A program made the translations under genes and the position numbers. DNA of 60,000 bases from Hydractinia symbiolongicarpus (Eukaryota > Cnidaria > Hydrozoa > Anthoathecata > Hydractiniidae), in contig NC_079889.1 in assembly GCF_029227915.1 (NCBI RefSeq), positions 5,954,001-6,014,000 on the forward strand. The letters are read 5' to 3'. The notes beneath the pieces are model-generated. The model ran no database searches. It had not been told where the DNA came from and saw only the letters and a list, made by a program, of their open reading frames with translations. Below are positions 39,757 to 50,560 of this stretch, in pieces. Numbering within the stretch: the stretch's first letter is position 1; each line of letters begins with the position of its first letter.

Positions 39757-39845
39757 ACACGCGTGCAGTAATAGGGAAGATGATGGTATTCGTCGTCATC
39801 CTGTGCGCTGTGCTTACGGTGGATGATGATGACGTTGTCTATTCC
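39757..39845 (-). pseudogene. BRO tail fragment (outer copy, left part) fused to polymerase
   Basis: IIIHRKHSAQDDDEYHHLPYYC is the beginning of the BRO tail domain whose remainder is at 9675-9457. It is joined in frame to the polymerase end at about 39845, so the outer Polinton has lost everything between the polymerase carboxy terminus and the BRO tail (X1 to BRO-N). Confidence 0.75.
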
Positions 39846-42662
39846 AGGGTCAACAAAGTAGCATTTGGATGTCAGGGCAATCATCCGAAACCCAATAAAT
39901 TCCGCTTTAAATAACTCTCCTGTTCGACTCGAGTACTTATCACTGAAAAGCCAGTTTTTTACAGCCTCATCATACTCGTCAAGTAGTTCGGGTCGAATGA
40001 CATCTCGTAACCTTTCTCCAGAAATGGCAAAATACGCACAGCCGGTGTCCATGTAAATATACTCAAAGTCCCGACAATCCACCTACTTGTCCAGAAAATC
40101 GTAGTAAAATTCAAGCATGCGCAACTTCGCGAGTTCATATACCGCGATATCGCACTGGTAGGCGCTATCGATAGTCCATTTGTGCTTGCCCCTTCTTACC
40201 TCATACGCATCCCTAATTTCTGCACGGTCCTCAAGATACGGGCTTCGCAGAGCAGCGTCAACTTCCTTTTCATTCCTCGTAAATGTAGTATTTGCATGCC
40301 ATGCAAAATCTTCAATCATCTTGCCGTAGAACGAGTTGCCTTTCAACTTTGCCGTATCCCCCGCAATACGTTTGTCGGGGTCTTTATCAGCCTGTCGTCG
40401 TGCATCGGCAATCTTCTCAGGGAAACAGGCAAAGGTCCTACCCCAGGCGTACTTGAGGAACCGGTGAAAGGCAGTAACCTTTAGCCCATGGTTAAGGTAC
40501 CATTTCAGCACAGGGGTAAACAGTAGGATTTCCTCAGCTCTCATCAAACCCAAAAGCTTACGTGTACCCGGAAAACGCTTGCGGCCCGTAGTTTTAAGTA
40601 TTCGTGCATGTGCTCGGGAATTTGATCATCAAGTATCTCCTTGAAGACAAACAGGGTAGCCATTTTACTAAAATTTTCGCGCAGATACTTGGGTACCTCG
40701 ATATCAACCTGGGCAAACCCAAACAACGATCCACATCCAGCGCCAGTAGCTCGATGTTGTGTTCCGATGTCGGCGTAGCCACCTTGATCAACTGTTCCTT
40801 CCCACAAAGAAAGTCCTGTCGTGGTATCTACAGAATACTATCGCGGGGCCACTCACATTCCCGTCCGTAGGAGCTCGTAGGCCTCATATCTCGTGCATTT
40901 TATACACGCTTTCCGTACCTCCTTGCAGGCCTTACAAGTCTTGCTATAACAAGAGTCCCCACACCGATGCCTGCATGGGCCTCCTGGAGCGTATAACTCT
41001 AACTTTGAGTTCAGCCGTAGAGACTTGTTCAATACGTAGCGCATCGACTTGGCCGGAATACTGACCGCTTCCTTCAAAGTATCTATTTCGTCGTCGTAAT
41101 ACCGCAGCCTCGTCTTGTCCACGGCTTCAATGAATGGTTCCACATCGGCCAAGTTGTACTCGCGCAAATTTCTCCCACTTAGACGGCTATAAAATCCTCG
41201 TGAGCCACAGGCCCAACATGATTCAGCTTTTCGTGGCTCGTCAACCATTCATACGGAAACATAAACTTTTCGAGCTTACATTCCAACGACTTGCACCAAC
41301 TGTCATAGCTTAGGCCAGGGGTAAGGAAATTTTTGATATCTAGAAATTTAAATCTCGAGGTAGTGAGGAAGATGTAGTCCTTGTCTTTTTTCGCCACCTT
41401 GATCTTATCACCTTGCGCGATCTCTTCGACAAAATACCGCTTGATCAGGTTGATGTCGTACTTGCCAGAATTAAACCCTATTACAGCTACTTGATTTACC
41501 CACTCATCCCACAACTCCCGGTTCTCTTTGGACAGCATGTCAAAGTCTTCAGGCCTCGGGTACATTCTCTCAACCTCTTTCAGAATCAAGGCACAATTAC
41601 TTCCGGCTCCTCCACAAACCGTTTAATCAAAACCTTAGGATTTTCGTGCTCAATTAACGTAGGGCGGCTATTCAAACTATCGGCAATACCAACACTTATT
41701 AGAACATGTCTTGAAAGGTATGTTAGATCGGATGTTTGCTGGTAATTTAAAGGTGATAGGAGGGCTTCGAAATCAAATACCAGGTAGTGGGGATATGGTC
41801 TGAACTCCTTCTGAAAGTACCTCTTGATTTTATGTGGTTTTTCACATTCCCAAGCCGTGACGAGGTTATAGCCCTTTTCCCGTATCAGCCTTTCCTTACA
41901 CAGGCGTAATGTGTCTTGTCCGCCTTGGTTCTCTCAGGCAGACAAGGGCATCCGTGCCACTTACAACCATTGTACTCGTATGCAGTCTTTGAAATGGGTT
42001 CATAGCCATCAACCTTCTATTCCTTTTTGCCATCACGGATAACACGTTCACCACCATGACCACATAGGGCATGATGAATATGTCTTCTGGTTTGCTTTGA
42101 CATATATTCTATCTATTTGCATCATAGCTAAAACTCTCATCGCAAAGACCTTCTCGGCGCTGCTCGGCATACGATTGACCTTCCCCCCTTTGCAGATAAT
42201 CGTCGTCTTGACACCCTCGCATTCGTTCCTTTTATGCCGTGTGAGGGAAGAGGCGTAATTAAACTTCTGTTTGCATACCTCGCATTCTCAGTGTTGGGTC
42301 AGCACATCTAAATTCTTGATGTAAAAACAGTGCCTGTCCAGCATACCAAGATTGGTGCCATCCAAAAAATTTTTGTGCTGCCTTTGCCTATAGACGAGTC
42401 GCCATGGTGCCTTCTCGGAGTTTTTCCTGGGCTCAAATACTCTGATGTTTATCTTGAACTGCTTGCCAACCACCTCAAAATCCACCAGCCTTGTGGGTCG
42501 CACGCCCTTACGCTTGAGCTTGGGGTCCCCGTAGTATTCCCGGACCAGGGCGAGGGCTGGCCTTGTTAGATACTCTGTTCGTCGTTTTACGTTAATCCTA
42601 TCTCTTATAGCTAAGCATCTCCAGAAGCATAGGTTGTCTGTTCTGGCATCTTCACCATCCAT
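39845..42662 (-). pseudogene. Protein-primed family B DNA polymerase, outer Polinton
   Basis: This is a relative of the A polymerase, read through many frame changes. Signs in order: DNLCFWRCLAIRD (42620), a C2H2-like finger near 42270 (CEVC ... SLTRH), YEYNGCKWHGCPC near 41950, exonuclease FDFEAL (41770), GFNSGKYDINLI (41460), motif B KLKGNSFYGK (40345). Motif C reads YMDTGCAYF, so the second acidic residue is replaced. The motif A region is scrambled at 40550-40850. The carboxy terminus after KCYFVD is deleted. The gene is inactive. Confidence 0.85.
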
Positions 42663-42890
42663 GGCGTAGATGCATCTTTTGTTTCACAACCAACCGGAAG
42701 GCACGAAACCGACCTGTTGTCTTTAAACGATGATAGAACACTTCCACAATTCGATATTTTTGTCTTAACCGTTGCTTCCTGATGAGACGAGCACTGGGGA
42801 CAATTACACTTGTTGTAGCCTAAAAGTTGCTGGGGTTGGAAAAGATAATCGAGGGAGTTTGATATTGTCATAAACGTTTGCATGGTGAAT
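42663..42890 (-). pseudogene. Possible ubiquitin-specific protease fragment
   Basis: An ORF reads ISNSLDYLFQPQQLLGYNKC then NCPQC, resembling the zinc-ribbon part of USP deubiquitinases (L..F.P..L.GYNKY.C..C). A frame change would be needed for the following strand. It abuts the polymerase start. Either a captured host exon or an amino-terminal part of this Polinton gene. Support is weak. Confidence 0.25.
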
Positions 42891-43200
42891 GGGCTCCTTT
42901 CGGGCTCTGGAAGATGAATAAAAACAGAAATTACAGGACGTTGTTGTGGTCAGCGTTACAGAAAGAATGTCGTGCACCAATGATGAAGAGATAGAGAAAT
43001 GTTCGTTCTGGCGCAGTCGACGTCGACCAAAGGGAAATTCCCCATAATGCCAATAACCAACACATAATAATATATACCAGAAATATATGACATCATCAAC
43101 GCATGCGCAATAGCATATATGTTATTATACAGAATATGAGTAAAAAATTATCAGACCGTGCTAGAAATTTTGCTGATTGGAATTAAAATATATAATAAAG
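42891..43200. other. Spacer with a terminal-repeat-like core
   Basis: No gene seen. CGCATGCGCAATAGC at about 43098-43112 also occurs inside the inner terminal repeat (about 39570-39585), in the same relation to a polymerase start. It may be a remnant of the outer element end. Confidence 0.35.
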
Positions 43201-43464
43201 ATGTCCGTTAATGATCATCTCATAACGTCTGATCGAATAGTCCGTGCTAATTTATGGACACTAATGTTCGTACCCGATCATTTAAAGACACAGGAAATGT
43301 GTACTGCCGTAGTTCGTGAACATCCCTGGACATTAATGTTAGTACCCGATAATTTCATGACACGGAAATGTGTGACCGAGCAGTTCGTGAATATCCTAAG
43401 ATCAACGAGTATGTTCCGGATCGTTTCAGAGCCATGGTTATCCGAAGCCTTTAAAAATAAATGA
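43201..43464 (+). CDS. Short repeat protein with VPDHLKTQEMC repeats, 87 residues
   Basis: The start MSVNDHLITSDRIV follows TATAATAAAGATG. Two and a half repeats (LMFVPDHLKTQEMCTAVV, LMLVPDNFMTRKCVTEQF) match those at 38819-39458. Compared with that gene it lacks the leader and the WHPDR end. The stop overlaps the next start (ATGA). It is DUF4116-like, with unknown function. Confidence 0.5.
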   Translation: MSVNDHLITSDRIVRANLWTLMFVPDHLKTQEMCTAVVREHPWTLMLVPDNFMTRKCVTEQFVNILRSTSMFRIVSEPWLSEAFKNK

Positions 43465-43640
43465 CTGAGTATTGCAACGAATGCGGGATCGCTCTTGATC
43501 AATATGATAGATGCGAGAAGTGTGGACGGAGGCTAATCATAAAAGGAAAAATGTTGTGTTGGCAGCACTATATAATGTATATCACCTATAACGGTGGATA
43601 TTGTGTTTATGAAAATTCCCTAGTTAAAGTATCGTCATAA
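43461..43640 (+). CDS. Zinc-ribbon protein, 59 residues
   Basis: The start MTEYCNECGIALDQYDRC follows AAAAATAAATG. CNEC and CEKCGRR pairs form a probable zinc ribbon, followed by KGKMLCWQH. The start overlaps the previous stop by one base pair step (ATGA). It is the longer relative of the 35-residue ORF at 38707. It is the last Polinton gene seen on the right. Confidence 0.55.
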   Translation: MTEYCNECGIALDQYDRCEKCGRRLIIKGKMLCWQHYIMYITYNGGYCVYENSLVKVSS

Positions 43641-43812
43641 ACAACATTAACCATCTAATCTAGTGGTGACAACAAACAAGTCTCTGATGGCAACCGAGCC
43701 CAGAGTTTTGGGAGGACAGTTAATGCTTGAAGAATAGCAAGAGTTGCCTTTGTTTATTAATCCAAGATAAGTGTTCGAAACGGCCTTTTTAGTTGGTGTT
43801 TGATTAGCCGAA

Positions 43813-44073
43813 ATGACAAATCAACAGGAACAGCGCAAGTTGATATTAATTGTACGATCATGCATGATCCATCGACTATGCGGCTATTTCAATTCCACCT
43901 CCCAATATATGGAATATGAGGTTTGTACGAAAACTCTCCCAAAGAAAAGTTTATCTTCTATTGTTGCCGACTTTGATGGATCCATTGTAATACATGTAAT
44001 ACATATCGATGTCAATAACATTGACGCAAATATTTGCTGGGTTTTAAATCAGTTAAATACAATACATTTATAA
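43813..44073 (+). CDS. Unidentified ORF, 86 residues
   Basis: Starts MTNQQEQRKLILIVRSC. It contains CTKTLPKKSLSSIVADFDGS and an Ile/Val/Asn-rich end. No start motif and no homology seen. It may be a decayed host exon or chance. Confidence 0.2.
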   Translation: MTNQQEQRKLILIVRSCMIHRLCGYFNSTSQYMEYEVCTKTLPKKSLSSIVADFDGSIVIHVIHIDVNNIDANICWVLNQLNTIHL

Positions 44074-44115
44074 AGGTCTTTTAAATCAGTTAAATACAAT
44101 ATATTTATAAAGGTC
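44042..44115 (+). repeat. Tandem duplication of 37 bp
   Basis: 44042-44078 and 44079-44115 differ by one base (TACAT against TATAT). The first unit overlaps the end of the preceding ORF. Confidence 0.9.
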
Positions 44116-44135
44116 GTGATTGTGTCAACATTGAG

Positions 44136-44294
44136 ATGAATCAAACAACAACGAATGTTTTTATTACGATTAGGCGCAGGAATTCTAAGACGCTTGATAT
44201 ATCAGTACACCGGAAGCAATATGGTGTCGTTTTGAATTTAAAGTGCAGCCACAATCTCATGTTATCCATAGATTGCAATGCAACTACAAAATAA
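44136..44294 (+). CDS. Unidentified ORF, 52 residues
   Basis: Starts MNQTTTNVFITIRRRNSK. Polar and beta-rich. No homology recognised; its start shares wording (TNQ/NQT, VFITIRRR against LILIVRSC) with the ORF at 43813, so the two could be related duplicates. Weak support. Confidence 0.2.
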   Translation: MNQTTTNVFITIRRRNSKTLDISVHRKQYGVVLNLKCSHNLMLSIDCNATTK

Positions 44295-44312
44295 CCATTT
44301 TGTTTTTATTTT

Positions 44313-44997
44313 CCAGGCTGAAGAAGCTGGAAAAGAGCTACAAACGAAAAGCACAAAACTAACAGCTTGGTTTGTGCTAAATGAAGAGAATCACTTTGCT
44401 CTCCAGTATTCGTATTCAGCCATTTCTTTTCATTTTGTTTTCGATAATGAGGAGAGAGTTTCAAAACCATAGCCACATGGGGTCATGGTAAAATTTTCTC
44501 CAGATTATCTAGTGTTACTATTGCATACATCTTGTGCAACATGCTTCGACTATTCACAAACTGTGGATGGCAATGTTGTTGAGACATTTTGTGAAACCTG
44601 TTTACTTCAAGATGATGCAAAATAAAGTATAAAATAATACTTTGAAGAAAGCGGTGAATTTTTTTATGTTTCCACAATTGAAGCAACTATTTTTATTATA
44701 CTTACTTACTGCAAACCGCCTGGCTTTGTGTGAAGATTATATTTATTGGCCATATGAATCAGGAAAGTGCTAAGTATAAGGTGCTTTTAGATATTTTTTA
44801 TGTGTTAAGATAATTTGGTAAATCCCTTGCTGCTTCCCCTTTTAGATAAATTATCTCCAGTTGAGGCTAGCAGAACTTCTCAGCTAAGAGGTCAACCTAA
44901 TCAAGAACAGACTGATGCGGTTATTGAAGCTGTTGTAAATGTTGCTAACAATGCAGCCCAAAATTTTTCGTGTATTAACGGGTCCTTTCTGACGTCA
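44313..44997 (+). pseudogene. Helitron Rep/PIF1 helicase fragments
   Basis: A possible splice acceptor (TTTTATTTTCCAG) precedes AEEAGKELQTKSTKLTAWF. Then come SAISFHFVFDNEERV, LLLHTSCATCFDYSQTVDG, EATIFIILTYCKPPG and, near 44905, NQEQTDAVIEAVVNVANNAA leading to INGS, the start of a PIF1 P-loop that is then destroyed. The order matches Helitron helicase proteins (LTAFFxLN, P-HYVW, RxLLxHVxGATSFEDLRTVxG). Many frame changes; dead. Confidence 0.7.
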
Positions 44998-44999
44998 TG

Positions 45000-45806
45000 A
45001 AACTTCGAGTGACGGGGTTTTTCCATTGCTCTCCTACCTAAGTGATATCCTAAAAAAGTAGATTTATCATAAACCATGCTTGTCAAATACGACTTTTCTA
45101 TCTGACAAAATCCTTCCTCGCCAAATTGATCTCACTGCGACACATAACGTTGTGTTACAGTGGACATAAAACATTCAATTTATTTTTTTTGCAACGAAAG
45201 TAGAATGATCAAGGTAGCTAATAAACCACAAAGAGGAAGTTTCGTAGTATAAAAAAATGAACAAGTATAATTTCGCAACGATAATACTTAATTTACCTTA
45301 ATTAGAAGTTCTTAATACGAACGATGCAAACTTCTTTATAATTATAGAACGTACAGCTTTCTAAAGGAACAAAGCTTTGGAAATTATTTTCTTTCTTTTC
45401 AACAAGCGTGGCATTAATTCTGATAATTCTTGTAATGAAACTAAAAAATTTAAAGTAGCCCAGATTGTTTCTCCTGTTAATAATTTCATGCTTTATTCGT
45501 CTCGTGGACAGGCTGAACCAATATTTTAGGTTTATTTCAGCATGCAGCCTCTAAACATACTGAGTTCGCATCGGTGAAAAAAGTTGACGAATAAAGGTCG
45601 GTGTGGTTTTTAGTTGAAAAAATTTCTAGTCACTCGCATAGGATTTATTCTGTATTCACTTTCCAAATTTCAAAATTATTTGTGCTTCTCAAAAAAGACA
45701 TTTGTTTTTTAGTTCTTTCTGTGTGTTGCTTGGTAGAAAAACAACTTACGTTCCCCACAAGTATACTTTTTGAGTTAATAAAACATTAAATAGAATATTA
45801 ATATTA
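45000..45806. other. Spacer, nothing recognised
   Basis: AT-rich sequence without a supported gene, repeat or RNA. ORFs here are short and of low information. Confidence 0.4.
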
Positions 45807-46200
45807 TACTAGTCGATAAGGCCCGTGGAAAAATCCACTTAGGAAAAAGGCCAATGAAAAAATAGGTTGCTTTAGATGTTTTGCTGCCACCAGCAGTGCA
45901 TATACAAAAAAAATGTTCTTAAAATTTTACACCAAATATCAAATGTCAAATCGCATTAAATCCTCCACACAAATCTTACACAAAATAAAAAAGAACAGCA
46001 TTACTCACAAAACCGACAGTAAGAACACCGACAGTTACAACACTGACAGTCACAACACGGATAATAACAATATCAGAAATAACGCGTCTCAAATATGTAC
46101 ATCTTATAAGTGATTATGTTGAAAACCCTCAGTATTTTATTCCGAAATGTCAAAAAGTTGGCCTGCAAGAGTTACACATTTTAAATATTGTCTTCCCCTT

Positions 46201-46588
46201 AAAGGTTACCTCCCGCTAAAAATCAAGTTGAGCTCATATGAAAGATCTTTATCTGTTCTCGAGATATTTGTCTTAAAAGTACTGCTAATTATGCAAAATT
46301 GTGACGTCATGAGTATGCATTGAGCCTAATTATGGTAACTAAATAAAAAAAATTATGTAAAATGTTCAAAACCCGTCAAAGTGAACGACCAGAAAACATT
46401 TTTAACTCTATATGGCTTTTCAAAAGTGTTAAATTAACTGCCTTGCAGAGCATACTCATGACATCATGCATAATTAGTGAATCTTCTTAGTCCAAATTCT
46501 AAATTTTAAAAAAATATTCAAATTCCTAGACAACCTTTCAAGCTCTTTCATATGAGCTCAACTTGATTTTTCACGGGAGGTAACCTTT
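46201..46588. repeat. Foldback MITE, about 388 bp
   Basis: AAAGGTTACCTCCCG at 46201 and CGGGAGGTAACCTTT ending at 46588 are perfect inverted ends. The match continues inward for about 45 bp (AAATCAAGTTGAGCTCATATGA) and again at the internal GACGTCATGAGTATGC / GCATACTCATGACATC pair. No coding capacity. Confidence 0.8.
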
Positions 46589-48067
46589 AAAAGCTTATAC
46601 AAAAATAGGAAAAAGCCATAGTTTGGAAAACATCAAATTTAAATTTACAAAAATCAGTCATTTCAGTTGCATACCATCCCTCCTACAAAAAATTTACACA
46701 AAATGTAAAAATCAACCAGTTAAGAAGACAAAAATTCTTTTCTTTTTTAGTATGATGATCCGTACTGCCCTTTACCAACAATTTTTTTAACCTAAATGTC
46801 AAAAAATCAATAAGCAAAGAATAAACTTGAATAAAAAAAGATCATTATTTTGGAAACATTGTATACGGTTCGTAAACAAAAGTTTACACAAAATGTAAAA
46901 CAGATTGGTTTTTGAGAAACACATCTAAATCAACAAAAATAATTTCATTCAGCATATCGTATATTGCCAATACCCATTAATCTTCCACAAAAAGGTTATA
47001 AAACACATCAAAATTTAGAAAAATCAGTAATTTTAGTGTATAAAGTTCTCGCCCGTTAGATTACAAAATATAAAAAACAAAAACAGTCAGTTTCAGTCAG
47101 AACATTAAGTACTTTTTTATCATCAGCAAACATTTATATATCCCTACAAAATTTTGTAAAATTCTCAAAAAAAACAAAACCGTGAAACCTGGAATTTTCT
47201 TCCACCAAATACGACATCACATACAGTTAGTTCTCCCCAACAATAGTTTATATTACGAAATATAAAGACATCAGCTTATACAACAGCTTACAGTGAAGTC
47301 CGATTCTACAAAAATTTGTTCTTTCAGTATATATTGCATGTGGTTTATTTCCACAAAAATTTACATAAAATTTTAAAAAACAACATTTTGCAACACAAAC
47401 AATATAAACTGACTTAATCATACCATCCTCTCATAAGTTTTTTTAACCCAAAGTCATAAACCAACGTAAATTTCCAATCGAATGTAAAAAACCCTGTAAA
47501 AAAACCTGGCATATTACATGTAGGCTGACAAAAGTTTAACGGGATGTCAGAAACAAAACAATAAGAATAACTTAACACACACACTTTAAATTCTATAAAA
47601 TTCGTTCCACTTGTCATATTGTGGTCCCCTTTGTAAAGTTCACAGGTAATGTGAAAAAATTATACTCTATGGGCATAACAATGAGTCACACCATCCTAAA
47701 AGTTCAAGAAAGATTCTGTAGCTAACTTGTTACATCATAATTCGTGTTCAAAAAGGAAGAGATATGTTAGAGCTAGCTAAGAAGCTTGGGATGGGAGCCT
47801 TAAAGCTAACATTAGCTATCATATAACAGTAGCTAAGACACCCAGTTAAATATACTTAAACTGGGGAGACTTAACTGGGTCTAAAGCTAGCTATTCATGC
47901 TTAGTAAAAGACATTATAAAGAGAAACAATAGTAATGTAAAACAAACCAAAGTTTTCTGTTTGTCCAGCAAATTAGTTTGTTAGTCAGCTAACAGCTTTA
48001 TCCAGCATTTTGAATTTTAGTACAAATACATTAGTTACGTACCAGGGGACACATTAATTATGCAAAA

Positions 48068-48150
48068 AAATTGAATAAGAATTGAAAAAAAATTGAAAAA
48101 AAATTGAAAAAAAATTGAAAAAAAATTGAAAAAAAATTGAAAAAAAAAAA
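48068..48150. repeat. Microsatellite (AATTGAAAAA)n
   Basis: About seven copies of a 10-11 bp unit ATTGAAAAAAA. The opposite-strand frame over it codes only Phe/Asn-rich low-complexity peptide. Confidence 0.9.
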
Positions 48151-48395
48151 CGCGGTAAAAATTTGGAGCTTTAATGGATTTTTTTTGAGAATACGATTCT
48201 GCTTGACAATTTTAAGTGTACTACATAAAAAAAGTAACACGCAGCTTCAGCGACAAAAAAACGGAACGTCTTAATATATCAAAGTTCTTACTTTTTCTGA
48301 ATTCCAATACACTTGAAACTCTAGCATTCATTTTGTACTTCTAACTTTACTTTACTACTTCTTAGCTCCACTCTTCACTTCCGAAGTAACTTCTT

Positions 48396-49290
48396 GTGGC
48401 TTTCAACTTTATTTTTCTACTTCTACTTCTTTACTTAGAGTTTTCTTTCTCTGAATCACTCTTTGCACTTTTTTCAAGACGAAGGCACCTTTCTTTTGTG
48501 TTTTTTTCGGTGTCGAGGGACACCATTTTTGGAAAGTTAGCCGTTAAATTTTTTTCAGCAAATCAAATTGAATCGTTTTCATCACGTCACAGACGCACGG
48601 AAATGGCGTATTATTATGTAGATAAAATACACGCAAAAAAAGTTAACAAAATTTCTTTTTTTATATAACAATCTTAACCCTAAAAGTAAAATTGACATTA
48701 ACATTCTGTTGTTTTCAAGCCACTAAAAAGAAGCAATGAGCAAATTTAAAATAAAAACTGCAACGCAGGCACCCACTCATCTCATCTGCACCTTTTATTT
48801 AGTGCTGGAAAATTCACTAGTAAACCTTAGTCAGCAACAACTTTCTAATAAATGGGTGTAATTACAAATAGAAGAAGTAAATTATGCAATCATTCCACTT
48901 AAAATATTAGATTTTTGTCTACATAAAAATCTTCTTATCGCTGTCTCTGGGGCAAAACACATAATCAAAATGGCCCAACTTATGCGTTGCGAGACTTCAA
49001 TTTTGTTGACCCAAGAACTATTGTGTGGGGCTATTTTCATTTTTAATATCATTCTGAATATTTATGAAATAACATTCAGTGTTGGAAACACTACTATCAA
49101 TGTGTGCCTGTGTTCTGAAGGTATATAGCCTTGTCTACGCGCCACTCAAAATTTTTATATCTAGATTCATCTCTTTAATAATAGCCGTATTCCGTCTGTC
49201 TGTCTCTGTGCGGACCCCCCCGCTGAGTTAGAAAATGATTTTACGGAAACACGAATATCAAATGCAATATATTTTTATCCACTTTGTTGC
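48396..49290. other. Spacer, nothing recognised
   Basis: No supported gene. The ORF 48396-48668 has a hydrophobic start but no homology or regulatory context. Confidence 0.3.
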
Positions 49291-49296
49291 GACGGG

Positions 49297-49404
49297 TAAT
49301 TATAATGGACGGGCGAACCCGTGGATTTTTCCACGGGTTTGCCCGTCCATCATAATTAGTACTAGTCGTTAGCCCGTGGATTTTCCACGGGCTAACGACT
49401 AATA
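49297..49404. repeat. Two adjacent perfect-type hairpins
   Basis: 49297-49358 folds on itself (ATGGACGGGCGAACCCGTGG and its complement), and 49360-49404 folds again (TACTAGTCGTTAGCCCGTGG and its complement). Both centre on CCCGTGGA-TTTT-CCACGGG. The second is the right end of the candidate element 45807-49404. Confidence 0.85.
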
Positions 49405-49456
49405 CTTTATAATCGAGAAACAATGTTTATTTATCATCTTGCTTTTGGAAGGCAAA

Positions 49457-50540
49457 GTTCTTTTCAGTCAGATTGATATTAATAGCTATATTTTTATGTT
49501 GTAATGGAAGTTGAAGATAACGTCTGTTCCATATTTCATGTTATGCTTAATCAACCTTATCTCCAGCAGCTTTTCACTTGCCATTCCAGTTAAAGAAGAC
49601 AAAAAAGGCAATAGTTGATTTACAATGTTTATTAAATTTCACAGACAACCCATATTCCAATATTTCACGTTGAATTAATTTCGCAGGCAGGCCTTACTTC
49701 AACCATTTTGTGATTTCTTGATTTCGCAACTATTATCCCACCCACGTGCATGTTTTTTTTACAATACTTTCACAATGTCTGCATATTTCAATCCAATAGT
49801 TTATCTTTAAAGGAATGTGTAACTGCTGCCCGCACCAATACTACAATGATGCAGTATTATGCTTATCGTCTAGCTGAAAAATTCAGTCTGATTCAGTATG
49901 GGAAGAAATTATTTTCGCAGTTTTGTGTTGATTCGTAAGCTTAAGTTGAAGGTAACAATTTAAATTATATTTGTTCGAATCAAACTAACCTTTGTCAACA
50001 TCATCCTTGAGTACACTACCCTTGCCCCTGCGCTACATTTCATCACTTCCAAAAGCGTTTTACTTCCTTTGGTTAGAGCGTTTATGGACGATATTAACCT
50101 AATGTCATCTTCAGTCTGTGGCGCTCAAAATCTTCTTTCAAGATGCACTACTGCCCTGAAATGGGCTGGCATGAGTTTCTGTAGTGGAAAATTAAGAAGC
50201 ATATTAATTTAAAAGGGAAGGTCTTTAAACTCGACACTTCTTTCCGTATTCAAGCCATCCGAACCTACGGAATTTTCATCCTTTATTTTATCCATTCATT
50301 CATCACATGTCTGTTTTCTGGGTCGCATTATTGACGGTTCTATTTCTGATGCCAGATCAATTGTTGAACTAGATAATAAATTAACAAGCGGCCTTGCCAT
50401 CCTTAATGGTTTATGTTTAAAAGGTAGCCAAAAAAATTTGGGTTTTAGAAAACTTCCTTATCCCTCGCGTCCAATGGGCAATGCTTATTTACGAACTTCC
50501 AATATCCCGTGTCACAAGGAGCAAAAAACATCTACTTTAT
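49457..50540 (+). repeat. Left arm of a 1.1-kb inverted repeat
   Basis: Matches the complement of 51584-52700 along its full length with scattered changes and small indels (roughly 93-95 percent by eye). It carries a Helitron Rep fragment and a reverse transcriptase fragment. Confidence 0.9.
49798..49938 (+). pseudogene. Helitron Rep amino-terminal domain fragment
   Basis: The segment around MMQYYAYRLAEKFSLIQYGK then LFSQFCVDS resembles the Helitron-like N domain (YYxYRLxxR ... GRLFQQYxVDxYxK). The right arm holds the same fragment on the other strand near 52200-52330. Confidence 0.55.
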
Positions 50541-50560
50541 GACGCGGTAACGGGTGGTTG
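49985..50560 (+). pseudogene. Reverse transcriptase fragment with FMDD motif
   Basis: LVRAFMDDINLMSSS holds the catalytic F-x-DD box. It is followed by LLSRCTTALKWAGMSF, the fixed FLGRIIDGSISDARSI segment and GLAILNGLCLKGSQKN. This matches a non-LTR-like RT family widespread in cnidarian and fish genomes. Fingers and upstream domains are missing; frame changes are present. Confidence 0.65.

Larger units (their letters stand above)
45807..49404. mobile_element. Candidate non-autonomous element with similar inverted ends
   Basis: The left end reads TACTAGTCGATAAGGCCCGT (45807 on), then GGAAAAATCCAC. The right end, read inward, gives ATTAGTCGTTAGCCCGTGGA, then AAATCCAC. The interior is AT-rich (about 75 percent by eye), has no transposase and contains a MITE and a microsatellite. 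Each end could instead be a separate small hairpin element of the same family. Confidence 0.4.

Noticed and set aside
9974-43464. Recoded stop codons (alternative genetic code or readthrough) in Polinton genes
   Set aside because: TAA, TAG and TGA all occur, frameshifts accompany them, and sister copies lack the same stops, so decay is the simpler explanation.
48058-48240. Phe-rich minus-strand ORF
   Set aside because: It is a translation of a microsatellite.
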